A stretch of DNA of 64,000 nucleotides, from positions 1 through 64,000 of the forward strand of contig JBGTDX010000162.1 of the NCBI GenBank assembly GCA_041748075.1. Direction: 5' to 3'. The stretch is from JBGSYJ01 sp041748075 (GTDB taxonomy: Bacteria; Acidobacteriota; Thermoanaerobaculia; Gp7-AA8). The notes below the pieces were generated by a model, which saw only the letters and a program-made list of their open reading frames with translations, was not told where the DNA came from and did not search any database. A program made the translations under genes and the position numbers. Below, piece by piece: positions 26,918 to 35,726 of the stretch. Numbering within the stretch: the stretch's first letter is position 1; each line of letters begins with the position of its first letter.

Positions 26918-29900
26918 AGGCTCCTGCAAACCGTGTCCTTTTCCTTCTGGGTCTCGGGGTGGCGCTCAGCTTCTGGGCGCTCTCTCCCGGTTCGCTCACT
27001 CCGGCAGGGGAGACGTCGGACGAGATCACCGCTGCGAGAGCCGTCCTCAACGCGCTCCCAGGAAATCTCTTTCCGGACTGGCAGGCAGTCGGCGCGCCGC
27101 CGCGGACCGGCTTTCTGGAACTGATCGTCCATCTGCCGTTCCTGATTGCAGCCCGGCTCGTTTCTGCGCTCCCGGACACACAGGAACTGATCCTGGCCAT
27201 CGAACCGGTCCTGTTGTCCACTCTGATCGTCCTTCTGGTGTTCCTCTGGAGCGAGCGGCTGACCGGCGATCGATTGCGGGCCATCGGCTATGCGCTCGTC
27301 GCTGCGTTCTGCACCCTGATCTGGCCCTACGCCTACTTCGGGATGGAAGTCCAGCAGAGCCTTTTTCTCCTGCTCGCTGCCTTCATGGCGCTTGCCGGAA
27401 CATCCCGCCGGGGCTGGGGATGGTGGGTGCTCTTCGGCCTGTGCTGCGGAATGATCCTGAGCGTCAAGCCGTCATCGATCGTTCTGGCTCCCGCCGTTGC
27501 GTTCCTGATCTTCCGAAGCCATGCACGTGACAAGGAGCCAGGCAGGATCGCTCGTATGTGGGCGGCGATCTCCATCACCCTGATGATGTTCCTCGCGAAC
27601 ACCTGGTGGCGCAACGGGGATGGGGGCCTCGTGAATGCCTGGTCGGGCTTCCTCGGCGAGCATTCCGTCGCCGATCCGCTTGCGTGGGCATTCAACGTCG
27701 TGGCTCTGATCGGTTCGCCAGGGAAGGGTCTCATCGTTTATGTTCCCGTGGCGATCGTAGCTGCCATCTGTTTCCGGCGGGCATGGGAGAGACAGCGGGA
27801 TCTCGCGATCTTCACGATGCTCGCTCTCGTCTCGCTTACGGCAGCCCTTGCTACCGTCGATTACTGGTCGGACGAAACCTGGGGCCCGCGCCATCTTCAC
27901 GCGCTGGCCGCGCCGCTGGTCCTGCTGGTAGCGGCATCCAGCCGTCCCGGGGAGCGAGCGAGAGCTCGAGCGCCTCTGTTCGCTGCGGCATTTCTGGGCT
28001 TCTGCGTGTCGTTCTTCGGCGCAACCTACGACTACCGCGTGCATCAGCGCGTCGCCGAGTTGAGCGGACAGTCGACTCTGCAGACACTGCAGATGAATGC
28101 TGCATGGAATCACGTGAAGTTCAACGCACGACTGCTGCGCGTCTGGCTGACCACGAGTCCCGGCGATGAGGTTTACTGGAAAGCGGAGCCCGTCTGGTAC
28201 TACGACATCCCCGACTGGGCCTCGCAGATTCAGGCTGTACGAATCGACCCCTGGTCCACGCCTCAGGCGCTCCTGATCGCTGAGTGGGGAGCCGAGTCGC
28301 CCGGACCGGGCTGGCTCTCGGTCTTCGCGAGCCTGTTGGCGGGTCCGGCCCTTCTCTTTATCTGCGTGGTCGCGGGTCTGGCCGATCGCCGAGGTGTTCC
28401 GGGTCAATGGACCGAAGCTGAACCTATAGATGATGATGGCGCCATCCTGGCAACAGGGGCAAGGCACAGCCGCTCCAGTCCGAACTCGAACACCACGATA
28501 CGAGCTTCATCGGACGCATCCATCATTTCTCCTGTTCCTTCAACTCCCGGATCGCCTCCGTCGGGTAACGATGAGGAAACGTTATCTTACAGGCTGCGCG
28601 GGGCCGTGTTCCTGTGGAGCCTCGGCGTGACGATCGTCTACGTCTATGTTTGTTTCACAACTCTTTTTAAGCCATTTAATATTGGTCACGAGCAGATCTG
28701 GATCATGCCGCTCGTCGTTGTTTCGATACTTACGGTTCTGGCGCACTTCTTAGCTCCTCCGATCGTTCTGAGATTCGTGTTTCCGGGTGTAATGGTCGCC
28801 GCAGCAGTCACGGTGGTCGTAACCAGCGGCAGCGTAGGAGCGCTGGGTATTGCGGTCCTGTTGATGGCTGCTGCTCTGGGAGTCGGCGACGGGATCCTGC
28901 GGTTGTTGCGCCTCGAAGCAGACTGCGCGCGGAAGCTCGAGAATACGCTCATCAGTATCATGGCTGGCGTCGGAGTGCTCGGGGTCACCGGGTTTTTTCT
29001 CGCCGCCGTTCACCTGCTGAGAGCTCCCGTCATAGCGCTGCTGCTCGTCATCGCTGCTCTGTTGTCAGTCCGTCCCCTGCGCGCGCTCCTCCAGAAAACC
29101 GACTCTCGAGCGGCTCCGCCGGTGCGTGAGCGGCGAGCGCTCCTCGCACTCGGTGGCTACGTGCTGCTGCTGAACCTCGGATGGGCGGTAGCCCCGGAGG
29201 TGCAATTCGACGCACTCAATTATCACCTGCCTGTTGCCGCGGCTTACGCTCAGGCCGGGGGATTGGTGGATCTGCTGTACACCCACTCCTACCTTTCCGG
29301 CCTGATGGAAACCTTTTACTCGATGGCACTCGTCTTTGGTGTCGAGGGAGCGGCGAAAATGATTCCGTTCTCCCTTGCCCTCATTGCTGCCGGCTGTGTG
29401 TATGCCTTGACCGATCGTATCGCCGGCCGGCGTGCCGCCGCATGGGCGGCTCTTCTTTTCTACGCCATCCCTCTGATCATGTCGGCCTCCAGCACGACGG
29501 ACGTGGATCTCGCCGTCAGCGGGTTCATCGCCACGCTGGCCATCGGCTTGATGCGCTGGCGAGAGAGCAGACAAACGAAATGGCTGTATCTCTCTGCGAT
29601 TCTTTTCGGCGGGGGAATCGGCGTGAAACCGACCATGGCGCTTGTCGCACCGGTACTCGGCGGGCTCCTGCTGTGTCACCTGACTTCCCGGAACAGTGAG
29701 GCACTGCACAGACGTCTTCGAACAGTGTTCCTCTTCCTGCTCATTACCCTGACGATGAGTGTTCCCTGGTATCTGCTCAGGGCACACTTCACTGGCAATC
29801 CCTTCTACCCGGTGCTCAACCAGTGGTTTCCTGTCCATCGTTACGTCCCCGAAGTCGGGCCGCCCCTTGGGGGGGACTTTCGGATTCCTCTGACCCCCGG

Positions 29901-30669
29901 TTCACTGGTGCAGTTCCCGGCCTCTTTTACCTTCAATACCGTTGCATATTCCGAATCGGGAGTGACTGCGGGTGGCGTTGGACCTTATCTGTTGCTGGCG
30001 CTTCCCGCTCTTTTACTATTACGGCGGCGACACTTTGATTTGAACCTTCTTTGTGCCTTTGCGCTTACCTATGTCGCGCTGTGGACGGTAACGTTCAGCT
30101 ACGCTCGTTTCTACATACCGATCATTCCTCTGGTCGTTCCTCTCGCGGTTGCGGTCTTGATGGCTGCCGCTCGGGGAAAGACCTGGCTCGCACAAGGTAT
30201 GCTTATCGCGATCTTCGCGGGGCAATCAGTGGTTATGCCAGTTCAGTTCTGGATGACGCCCGAGCGGATCCCTGTTCGGAATGCGCTGGGACTGCAAAGC
30301 GATGATGATTTTCTGTCCAAAGTGCATCGGGGAATTCCCGCCGCGAAGTATCTCAATCGTCACGCGACGTCTGGCGAAACCGCCGTTGGGCTCGGCTTCG
30401 AAAGGGTGCGCTTCTATCTAGACATACCGTTCGATTCGTGGAGAGACATGCCTGAGGTCAGACAGATCAGCCACATCAGGGACCCGTATCGGTTGGCCGA
30501 AGCTCTGAACAAACGCGGATATGACTGGCTGATCATCGATGAGGACGAGCCAGACAATGGCGAGAAGTACCTGGAGCAAGCTTTTCTCGAGTGCTTCGCG
30601 GATCTGCGATTTCGGGAGAGGCAGCACGCTGTGTACCGCCTGCGTGAGCACAGCGAATTCTGTCGGTGA
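26914..30669 (+). CDS. Fused membrane protein: GT-C-like copy C joined to a second, different polytopic GT-C-like protein
   Basis: 1251 residues in one uninterrupted frame. Residues 1-490 are copy C of the local family (LSPGSLTPAGETSDEITAARA, HLPFLIAARLV, WPYAYFGMEVQQSLFLLLA, WSDETWGPRHLHAL, WNHVKFNARLLRVWL). Residues about 505-560 are a Ser/Pro/Thr-rich linker (SRSSPNSNTTIRASS...). Residues 565-1251 are a second many-helix protein with a different pattern: LDNTLISIMAGVG-like helices, FDALNYHLPVAAAYAQAGG, SSTTDVDLAVSGFIATLAIG and NPFYPVLNQWFP, then a soluble tail. FDALNYHLP and the acidic TTDVDL loop are typical of ArnT-like/GT83-type proteins. Two glycosyl-transfer modules on one chain are unusual. 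The overlap with copy B suggests coupled translation. Confidence 0.78.
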   Translation: MKAPANRVLFLLGLGVALSFWALSPGSLTPAGETSDEITAARAVLNALPGNLFPDWQAVGAPPRTGFLELIVHLPFLIAARLVSALPDTQELILAIEPVLLSTLIVLLVFLWSERLTGDRLRAIGYALVAAFCTLIWPYAYFGMEVQQSLFLLLAAFMALAGTSRRGWGWWVLFGLCCGMILSVKPSSIVLAPAVAFLIFRSHARDKEPGRIARMWAAISITLMMFLANTWWRNGDGGLVNAWSGFLGEHSVADPLAWAFNVVALIGSPGKGLIVYVPVAIVAAICFRRAWERQRDLAIFTMLALVSLTAALATVDYWSDETWGPRHLHALAAPLVLLVAASSRPGERARARAPLFAAAFLGFCVSFFGATYDYRVHQRVAELSGQSTLQTLQMNAAWNHVKFNARLLRVWLTTSPGDEVYWKAEPVWYYDIPDWASQIQAVRIDPWSTPQALLIAEWGAESPGPGWLSVFASLLAGPALLFICVVAGLADRRGVPGQWTEAEPIDDDGAILATGARHSRSSPNSNTTIRASSDASIISPVPSTPGSPPSGNDEETLSYRLRGAVFLWSLGVTIVYVYVCFTTLFKPFNIGHEQIWIMPLVVVSILTVLAHFLAPPIVLRFVFPGVMVAAAVTVVVTSGSVGALGIAVLLMAAALGVGDGILRLLRLEADCARKLENTLISIMAGVGVLGVTGFFLAAVHLLRAPVIALLLVIAALLSVRPLRALLQKTDSRAAPPVRERRALLALGGYVLLLNLGWAVAPEVQFDALNYHLPVAAAYAQAGGLVDLLYTHSYLSGLMETFYSMALVFGVEGAAKMIPFSLALIAAGCVYALTDRIAGRRAAAWAALLFYAIPLIMSASSTTDVDLAVSGFIATLAIGLMRWRESRQTKWLYLSAILFGGGIGVKPTMALVAPVLGGLLLCHLTSRNSEALHRRLRTVFLFLLITLTMSVPWYLLRAHFTGNPFYPVLNQWFPVHRYVPEVGPPLGGDFRIPLTPGSLVQFPASFTFNTVAYSESGVTAGGVGPYLLLALPALLLLRRRHFDLNLLCAFALTYVALWTVTFSYARFYIPIIPLVVPLAVAVLMAAARGKTWLAQGMLIAIFAGQSVVMPVQFWMTPERIPVRNALGLQSDDDFLSKVHRGIPAAKYLNRHATSGETAVGLGFERVRFYLDIPFDSWRDMPEVRQISHIRDPYRLAEALNKRGYDWLIIDEDEPDNGEKYLEQAFLECFADLRFRERQHAVYRLREHSEFCR

Positions 30670-30876
30670 GTCGACTCCGCCGTAGGGATGAGCGCGCGGG
30701 GCCGGCTAGATGACATCCGCACGACTGTGGTTTGCGGGGGGTGACGATCTTCCAACATTCGCTCGTCGTGCTTTGACTCGGAAACCTGATTGAATCTTTC
30801 AGCGTTGATGGGTTGGCCCAGCGGAATCAGCAATCGGCCGTACCCGGAATGCTCCGGCAGGACGTTGTGCACGCCC

Positions 30877-32583
30877 TCATGGAATGCCTGCACCTGGCTC
30901 GACGATCACGATGTCGTACATATTCTGTCGCCTGCTGGTGGACAATGTCTCCAGACGATAAGGAATTCGATTGCGGTCGAGCACTTCGAGCAGGATTCCA
31001 GTTCGAGGGAAACTGAATGGTCCGCCGTCACGTTCCTGGGATACGCCGACGAACACTCTGCGCTGGTCCTTCTCGTGAAGTACCTTCTCGACGGTAGCGC
31101 GAAAGGTCGCCTCACCATCCCATGAGGTGATGTCCTCTCCACCAAAGCGGTTCGCGGTCATGTACTGCTGATAGATGTGCATCCCGATGTTCGTGAAAAA
31201 GACGCGATCTGAAGTGCCGAACTTCCGGAGGTGTCGCTCGAGCTCCACCGGCGCCGATTGATTGAGGATCGTGTCGCGATCCCGCGGCTGTTCCTGCCAC
31301 TTCTTCCAGCCCATGGCCTGGACCCCCAGGTTTCCACTGAGAGCAGCGACCAGCAGCCCGAGCCGGATCCGCCGCGCCATCTGCGATTTGAATATCTGGC
31401 GGATTTTCTGGTGGTCGGACGCTAGGCCGCTCGCGACGAGCAGAGTCGCGAGCACCTGGAACGGGATCATGTGCTCGTGACGAAGAACTCCCGTCGACAG
31501 GACCGACAGTGGAATGATCATGATCAGCGAAAGCAGGGGAAACGAGATCCATCCCTTCCGTATCGAGGCCGTCAGCACAATCAGGGCAACCGCGAATGCG
31601 AAAGCGTGAAGGTAGTTTGGAGTATGAACCGTGAGAAATGGCATCTGATGCAGAACATCGACCGCGAAGAACTGCTTGAAACGAATCCAGAGACGGTCGC
31701 CGAGCGGCGAGGTGGCCCCGCTGAACGTGTAGGCCAGCACAGTATTGTTGACGAACGGCACGAACCTGCCCCAGGGGCAGATGACGTTGTAGAGGATCAG
31801 CGGAAGCGCGCCGACGCTGACAGCGGCGAACCCCGCCGGTACGAGCCACCTGCGCTCCCGCAGCATCTTTCCGGCAGGCTCGATCACTGATGCTGGGCGT
31901 ACGACGAGGAGATAAATCGATACGCAGAGAATCAGCAGTATGAATGCGTCGAGTCTGGTTGTAGAGACGAATCCCAGAACCACACAACCCACGATAAAAA
32001 GGGACGCCCGGTTCTTCTCGAACGAGAGACAGAGAAGCGTCATGGCGAGCATCGCGAATGCGACCGGCTCGAGCTCCCACTGCAGATCCGCGATCGCGAT
32101 AAAGAAGAGATTTGGTGTCGTGAGCCAGAGTACAGCAGCCCACCAGGCGGTTGTGCGATCCCAGAACCGGCCCGCAAGGAAGTAGATCAGCCATCCATCG
32201 GCCAGGTATGCCAGGATTCCAACATAACGAAAGAGATAAGGATCATCCGTCCATCCGTGGAACCAGGCTGCAACGACGGGCGCATGCAGGTAGATGAATC
32301 CGCCGCCCACATAGGGGACCACAGCCAGGGGAATCTGCCAGTCGCCGACCGTCAGGGCGCAGGCCAAAGGTAACGTTCGGAACCCGAGCAAAGTACTCAG
32401 TGCGTCGTGATACTCGGTCATGCCCTCGATCCACAAAGGCACGAAATCGTGATGGAGGCTCAGCCGGACGAATTGAACAAACGTGAGAACTGCCAGCGAA
32501 ATCAATCCCGCGGGGTGAGCGCGACCTGCGTTGCGCGGATCGCCGGAACCGACCCGTCGAGAGCTGTTCGAGGCTATCTTCAA
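30877..32583 (-). CDS. Polytopic GT-C-like membrane protein
   Basis: 568 residues from a TTG start at 32583. About ten membrane helices, then a soluble C-terminal domain of about 150 residues. The first extracytoplasmic loop has LWIEGMTEYHDALSTLLG with an acidic pair, then LHAPVVAAWFHGWTDDPYLFRYVG, VLWLTTPNLFFI and STTRLDAFILLILC. The layout is that of PMT/ArnT-type (GT39/GT83) sugar transferases, although it is not closely similar to copies A-C. It stands alone on the minus strand, facing the 1251-residue gene; the 207 bases between them (30670-30876) hold no gene I can support. Confidence 0.72.
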   Translation of the reverse strand: MKIASNSSRRVGSGDPRNAGRAHPAGLISLAVLTFVQFVRLSLHHDFVPLWIEGMTEYHDALSTLLGFRTLPLACALTVGDWQIPLAVVPYVGGGFIYLHAPVVAAWFHGWTDDPYLFRYVGILAYLADGWLIYFLAGRFWDRTTAWWAAVLWLTTPNLFFIAIADLQWELEPVAFAMLAMTLLCLSFEKNRASLFIVGCVVLGFVSTTRLDAFILLILCVSIYLLVVRPASVIEPAGKMLRERRWLVPAGFAAVSVGALPLILYNVICPWGRFVPFVNNTVLAYTFSGATSPLGDRLWIRFKQFFAVDVLHQMPFLTVHTPNYLHAFAFAVALIVLTASIRKGWISFPLLSLIMIIPLSVLSTGVLRHEHMIPFQVLATLLVASGLASDHQKIRQIFKSQMARRIRLGLLVAALSGNLGVQAMGWKKWQEQPRDRDTILNQSAPVELERHLRKFGTSDRVFFTNIGMHIYQQYMTANRFGGEDITSWDGEATFRATVEKVLHEKDQRRVFVGVSQERDGGPFSFPRTGILLEVLDRNRIPYRLETLSTSRRQNMYDIVIVEPGAGIP

Positions 32584-32958
32584 TGTAGCTTAGGTGCGCG
32601 TCCGCGCCGCCTGATTAGAGAACTCCAGGGTCCGAAGACCATTTGATCTGTGGTTCGCCCATGCTGCTGGTCAGTGCCTCAGTTCCGGTTTGTCATTCTA
32701 ACAGCGTATCCCTGAACGGCGCTGCCGTTCCCCGTAGCATGGACCCGTGTGAAATGAGGCCGCGACCCAATGCGAACTTGCGCGCGCAATCTCGTGATCC
32801 GGGAAGCAATCCCAACGTCGAAGGATTCGAAGCCCTGAGCGGCGGATAATGCTGTGAGCTTCAGCTGATGACCTGTTAGAATGCCGGTCCGCGTGCCGTG
32901 CTGCGCCGTAACTCGACGGAGCAAATCAAGCCGAGGAGAAACCCTAATCGGAGAAAAC
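32584..32958. other. Intergenic region between divergent genes
   Basis: 375 bases between the minus-strand membrane protein and the plus-strand repeat lipoprotein. Short open frames on both strands show no recognisable protein. The only feature I can point to is an extended -10-like TGtTAGAAT at 32874-32882, about 77 bases before the lipoprotein GTG. No tRNA, repeat or clear terminator was seen. Confidence 0.5.
32874..32882 (+). promoter_or_regulatory. Extended -10-like element for the repeat lipoprotein
   Basis: TGtTAGAAT has the TGn extension and a hexamer matching TATAAT at five of six positions. No -35 is evident. The leader to the GTG at 32959 would be about 70 bases. Confidence 0.4.
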
Positions 32959-33768
32959 GTGACTCGAAACCTCGTTCTATGGTTCTGCACAGCGCTGTTC
33001 ATGGCGAGCTGCGACACCGAGACGAATGAGAAGCCCGCTCTACCAGTTGCCCAGGGGGATAAGCCGGGAATCTTCCGGGCCGCCGAAAGCATCTTTGCTC
33101 TGGCGAACAGCCATTCGCCTGAATTTGCCGACGCGACCGTGACCTTCGGAGCGAAAGACGACATCCCGCTGGCCGGCGACTGGAATGGTGACGGCCGGGA
33201 CACCATCGGTGTATTCCGTCCCTCCGACAATACCTTCCGGCTCCGGAACAGCAACGAGAACGGACCAGCGGATATCGTGCTCCCTTTCGGCCAGGCGGGT
33301 GATCTCCCGGTAGTGGGCGACTGGGATGGTGACGGCAGGGATTCCATCGGCGTGTTTCGACCCGCCGATGCAACGTTCTATCTGACGAATGTCCTCGAAC
33401 CCGATGCGGAGCAGATCGTCGTCGCGTTTGGCGGAGCAGGTGACCTGCCGGTTGCGGGGGATTGGAACGGTGATGGAACTGCCACGATCGGGATCTATCG
33501 ACCGGTGGACTCGACTTTCCATCTCAGGAACGCCAATGAGCCGGGGGATGCCGACATGGTCATCGCCTACGGCATGGCAAACGACAGGCCGTTGATCGGA
33601 GACTGGGACGGCAATGGCACGGACACAATCGGCGTATATCGTCCCGCGGGATCGGCATTCATGCTGCGAAATGAGAACAGCCCGGGAGAAGCTCAGATCG
33701 AGTTCACCTTCGGAGTGCCCGGTGACGTCGGTCTGGCCGGCAACTGGACGGGGACACCGGCCGGTTAG
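32959..33768 (+). CDS. Repeat lipoprotein with five 47-residue FG-GAP/VCBS-like repeats
   Basis: 269 residues from a GTG at 32959 with GGAG just upstream. Residues 1-19 are a lipoprotein signal (LFMASC, Cys19). The rest is five tandem repeats of about 47 residues, each with the plan IGVFRP-x3-TF-x-LRN ... FG-x-GD-x-P-x-x-GDW(D/N)GDG. The GDWDGDG loops look like calcium sites of beta-propeller or VCBS-type repeats; the last copy is decayed (GNWTGTPAG). Such proteins are exposed on the outer surface and often bind sugars or other proteins. Its place inside a polysaccharide locus suggests a surface role, but no partner is shown. Confidence 0.8.
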   Translation: MTRNLVLWFCTALFMASCDTETNEKPALPVAQGDKPGIFRAAESIFALANSHSPEFADATVTFGAKDDIPLAGDWNGDGRDTIGVFRPSDNTFRLRNSNENGPADIVLPFGQAGDLPVVGDWDGDGRDSIGVFRPADATFYLTNVLEPDAEQIVVAFGGAGDLPVAGDWNGDGTATIGIYRPVDSTFHLRNANEPGDADMVIAYGMANDRPLIGDWDGNGTDTIGVYRPAGSAFMLRNENSPGEAQIEFTFGVPGDVGLAGNWTGTPAG

Positions 33769-33788
33769 CGCCATCCGGTGAAACACGG

Positions 33789-34370
33789 ATGGGCGCGACA
33801 GATTCTCCCTCTTCCCCGAAGAGAATCCTGAACCTGGGCTCGGGAAAAAAGATCGTTCCCGACGCGGTGAACGTCGATGTGACGGAGGGTCTGGGGGCAG
33901 ATCTCGTCCATGACCTCGACCTGCGACCGTGGCCGTTGCCCGATGGACAGTTCGACGAGGTTCTTGCCAACGATGTGGTCGAGCATGTTGCAAACGTCAT
34001 AGAGACGTTCGAGGAGATTCATCGCGTCTGTCGCGACGGAGCGGTTGTCCGGGTCACGGTGCCCCATTTTTCATGCGCGAATGCCTTCACGGATCCGACG
34101 CACCGGCATTACTTCGGATATTTCAGCTTCGACTATCTGACCGGTGGCAACGAGCTCTCGCACTACACCTCGGTCAAGTTCCGGAAGAGATCCGTTCAGA
34201 TGATTTTCTATCCGTCGCTAATGAACAGAATCGTCTGGCGCCTCGCGAATCGGTTCCCCGAGGCGTACGAGCAGCGGTGGACCTGGATCTTCCCAGCGTG
34301 GTTTCTGAGCGTCGAGCTCGAAGTCGTCAAGCCCGGCGGACGGGCGGTCACGACGACCGCAAAGGCCTGA
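33789..34370 (+). CDS. Small class I SAM-dependent methyltransferase
   Basis: 193 residues. SAM-binding ILNLGSGKKIVPDAVNVDV (about residues 14-31), then LPDGQFDEVLANDVVEHV as motif II/III and VRVTVPHFSCANAFTDPTH, which is characteristic of a group of Methyltransf_11 enzymes found in glycan loci. It is 20 bases after the repeat lipoprotein gene and ends 23 bases inside the oppositely oriented epoxide-hydrolase remnant. Probable sugar or lipid methyltransferase; substrate unknown. Confidence 0.82.
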   Translation: MGATDSPSSPKRILNLGSGKKIVPDAVNVDVTEGLGADLVHDLDLRPWPLPDGQFDEVLANDVVEHVANVIETFEEIHRVCRDGAVVRVTVPHFSCANAFTDPTHRHYFGYFSFDYLTGGNELSHYTSVKFRKRSVQMIFYPSLMNRIVWRLANRFPEAYEQRWTWIFPAWFLSVELEVVKPGGRAVTTTAKA

Positions 34371-34675
34371 AGAAAGCGCGGATCTCGTCGATGAGCACAT
34401 CGGGCTGCTCGATCGCGGCGAAGTGTCCCCCCTCGGGCAGATCTCTCCAGCGGTGAATGTCATACACGCGGTCGGCCCACTCACGCGGAACGATCAGCTC
34501 CCGCTCTCCAGGAAACATAGCAACACCTGTGGGGACTGTCACGCGACTTCCCGGCTCGACCCGACGGGAAAGGGGGTCGTGACGATGTTCGAAGTAGCGC
34601 CGCATCGAGGAATGCATCGTCTCGGTGACCCAGTAGTAGAGCGTGATCGTCGTCAGCAGTTCATCCTTCGAGAAA
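34348..34675 (-). pseudogene. C-terminal remnant of an epoxide hydrolase (alpha/beta hydrolase)
   Basis: Read on the minus strand, 34675 to 34348 encodes FSKDELLTTITLYYWVTETM, then SSMRRYFEHRHDPL, VPTGVAMFPGERELIVP and LPEGGHFAAIEQPDVLIDEI. This is the last about 105 residues of an EphA/EHN-type epoxide hydrolase, including the catalytic histidine (GGHF). No nucleophile-elbow region or N-terminal part exists upstream: the frame stays open to 34810, but that sequence is not hydrolase-like, apart from a faint AEKSARACGGD that might be decayed family sequence. An intact gene is about 380 residues, so this is a truncated relic. Its upstream end now carries the promoter of the ABC exporter genes. 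Confidence 0.75.
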
Positions 34676-34816
34676 CAGCCGGCCTGGGCTCTCTTCCGGC
34701 CTTGCTCCCCGCGGTTCGCGGGTGGTTTAATGTCGCGGCCGTCCCCACCGCAGGCTCTCGCGGACTTCTCCGCCGTGGAACGGGATCGTCCCGATGGAAC
34801 GATCGCGGTTCAGCCT

Positions 34817-34844
34817 TTGCATTTTGCAGGCAGAGACGTAGCAT
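34817..34844 (+). promoter_or_regulatory. Predicted sigma70-type promoter for the ABC exporter operon
   Basis: TTGCAT (34817-34822), 16-base spacer, TAGCAT (34839-34844). The ATG at 34863 follows with AGCAGGA as ribosome-binding site. It fits an operon of permease, ATPase and the two-domain glycosyltransferase. Confidence 0.5.
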
Positions 34845-34862
34845 CGAGATTTCAGCAGGACA

Positions 34863-35720
34863 ATGAGCGGAACGAGCGACAGCGCAGACCCATTATCGGG
34901 CTCCGAGACCACCCGACGATTCCGGGCGGATCAGACTGCGGGCTTCCGCGAGGAAGTGCGCGATCTTCTCAGGCACGGCCATCTGCTGCAGAGCCTCGTC
35001 ATGCGGGACCTCACGGTTCGCTACAAACGCTCTGTCATCGGATTTCTCTGGACGATGCTCCATCCGCTGCTTCTCACGCTGATCTTCGTGGTGATCTTCT
35101 CGACGATTTTCAGATTCGCGATCGAGCACTACGCTGTTTATTTTCTCAGTGCATTTCTCGGCTGGAACTTTTTCTCACAATCGACCTCTTCGGCAATGAG
35201 CAGCATCGCCTGGAACGGCATGCTGATGAAGCAGGTCCGAGCCCCGCGGTCCATTTTTCCCCTCTCGACCACGATCTCGGGCCTCGTCAATCTCCTGCTG
35301 TCGATGATCCCTCTCGTCGTCATCATGCTCATTCAGGGCATTCCGGTACGTCCCTCGATTCTCTTTCTTCCCGTGAGCTTTCTGATGCTCGCGATGTTCG
35401 CGCTTGGAGTATCACTTGCTCTCTACTCGCTGGCGGTGTTTTTCGTCGACGTTCGCGAGATGTACGTCGTTCTGCTGACTGCCCTGATGTATCTGACACC
35501 GATCATTTATCCGATCGAGATTGTCCCGCAGAAGTTTCTCTGGATCGTCAAGATCAATCCTCTTCGTTATCTTCTCGAGACGCTGCGGGCGCCGATCTAC
35601 TACGGCATCATCCCTCCCGTCAGAACCCTGGGCATCTCAGCGGGAGTGGCCGTGTTTGCCCTGGTCGTGGGCTGGCTGGCGTTCCGTCGTCTTTCTCCAA
35701 GGTTCTATGCGCATCTCTGA
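34863..35720 (+). CDS. ABC-2 type polysaccharide exporter permease (Wzm/TagG/KpsM-like)
   Basis: 285 residues. The cytoplasmic N-terminus leads into LVMRDLTVRYKRSVIGFLWTMLHP, the amphipathic entry of this family, followed by six membrane helices and the conserved LTPIIYPIEIVP segment before the last pair. With the ATPase encoded six bases downstream it should form a transporter that exports a finished, lipid-linked polysaccharide across the inner membrane. Start chosen by AGCAGGA spacing. The length (285) fits the family. Confidence 0.9.
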   Translation: MSGTSDSADPLSGSETTRRFRADQTAGFREEVRDLLRHGHLLQSLVMRDLTVRYKRSVIGFLWTMLHPLLLTLIFVVIFSTIFRFAIEHYAVYFLSAFLGWNFFSQSTSSAMSSIAWNGMLMKQVRAPRSIFPLSTTISGLVNLLLSMIPLVVIMLIQGIPVRPSILFLPVSFLMLAMFALGVSLALYSLAVFFVDVREMYVVLLTALMYLTPIIYPIEIVPQKFLWIVKINPLRYLLETLRAPIYYGIIPPVRTLGISAGVAVFALVVGWLAFRRLSPRFYAHL

Positions 35721-35726
35721 GTCTTC

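Noticed and set aside
30670..30876. Minus-strand frame continuing past the 30877 gene (HNVLPEHSGYGRLLIPLG)
   Set aside because: Looks partly protein-like but matches no family I know and has no start signal; left as intergenic.
34371..34862. Possible small gene in 34653-34844 (minus)
   Set aside because: Low-complexity arginine/proline-rich frame in a different phase from the hydrolase remnant, with no signal for translation.
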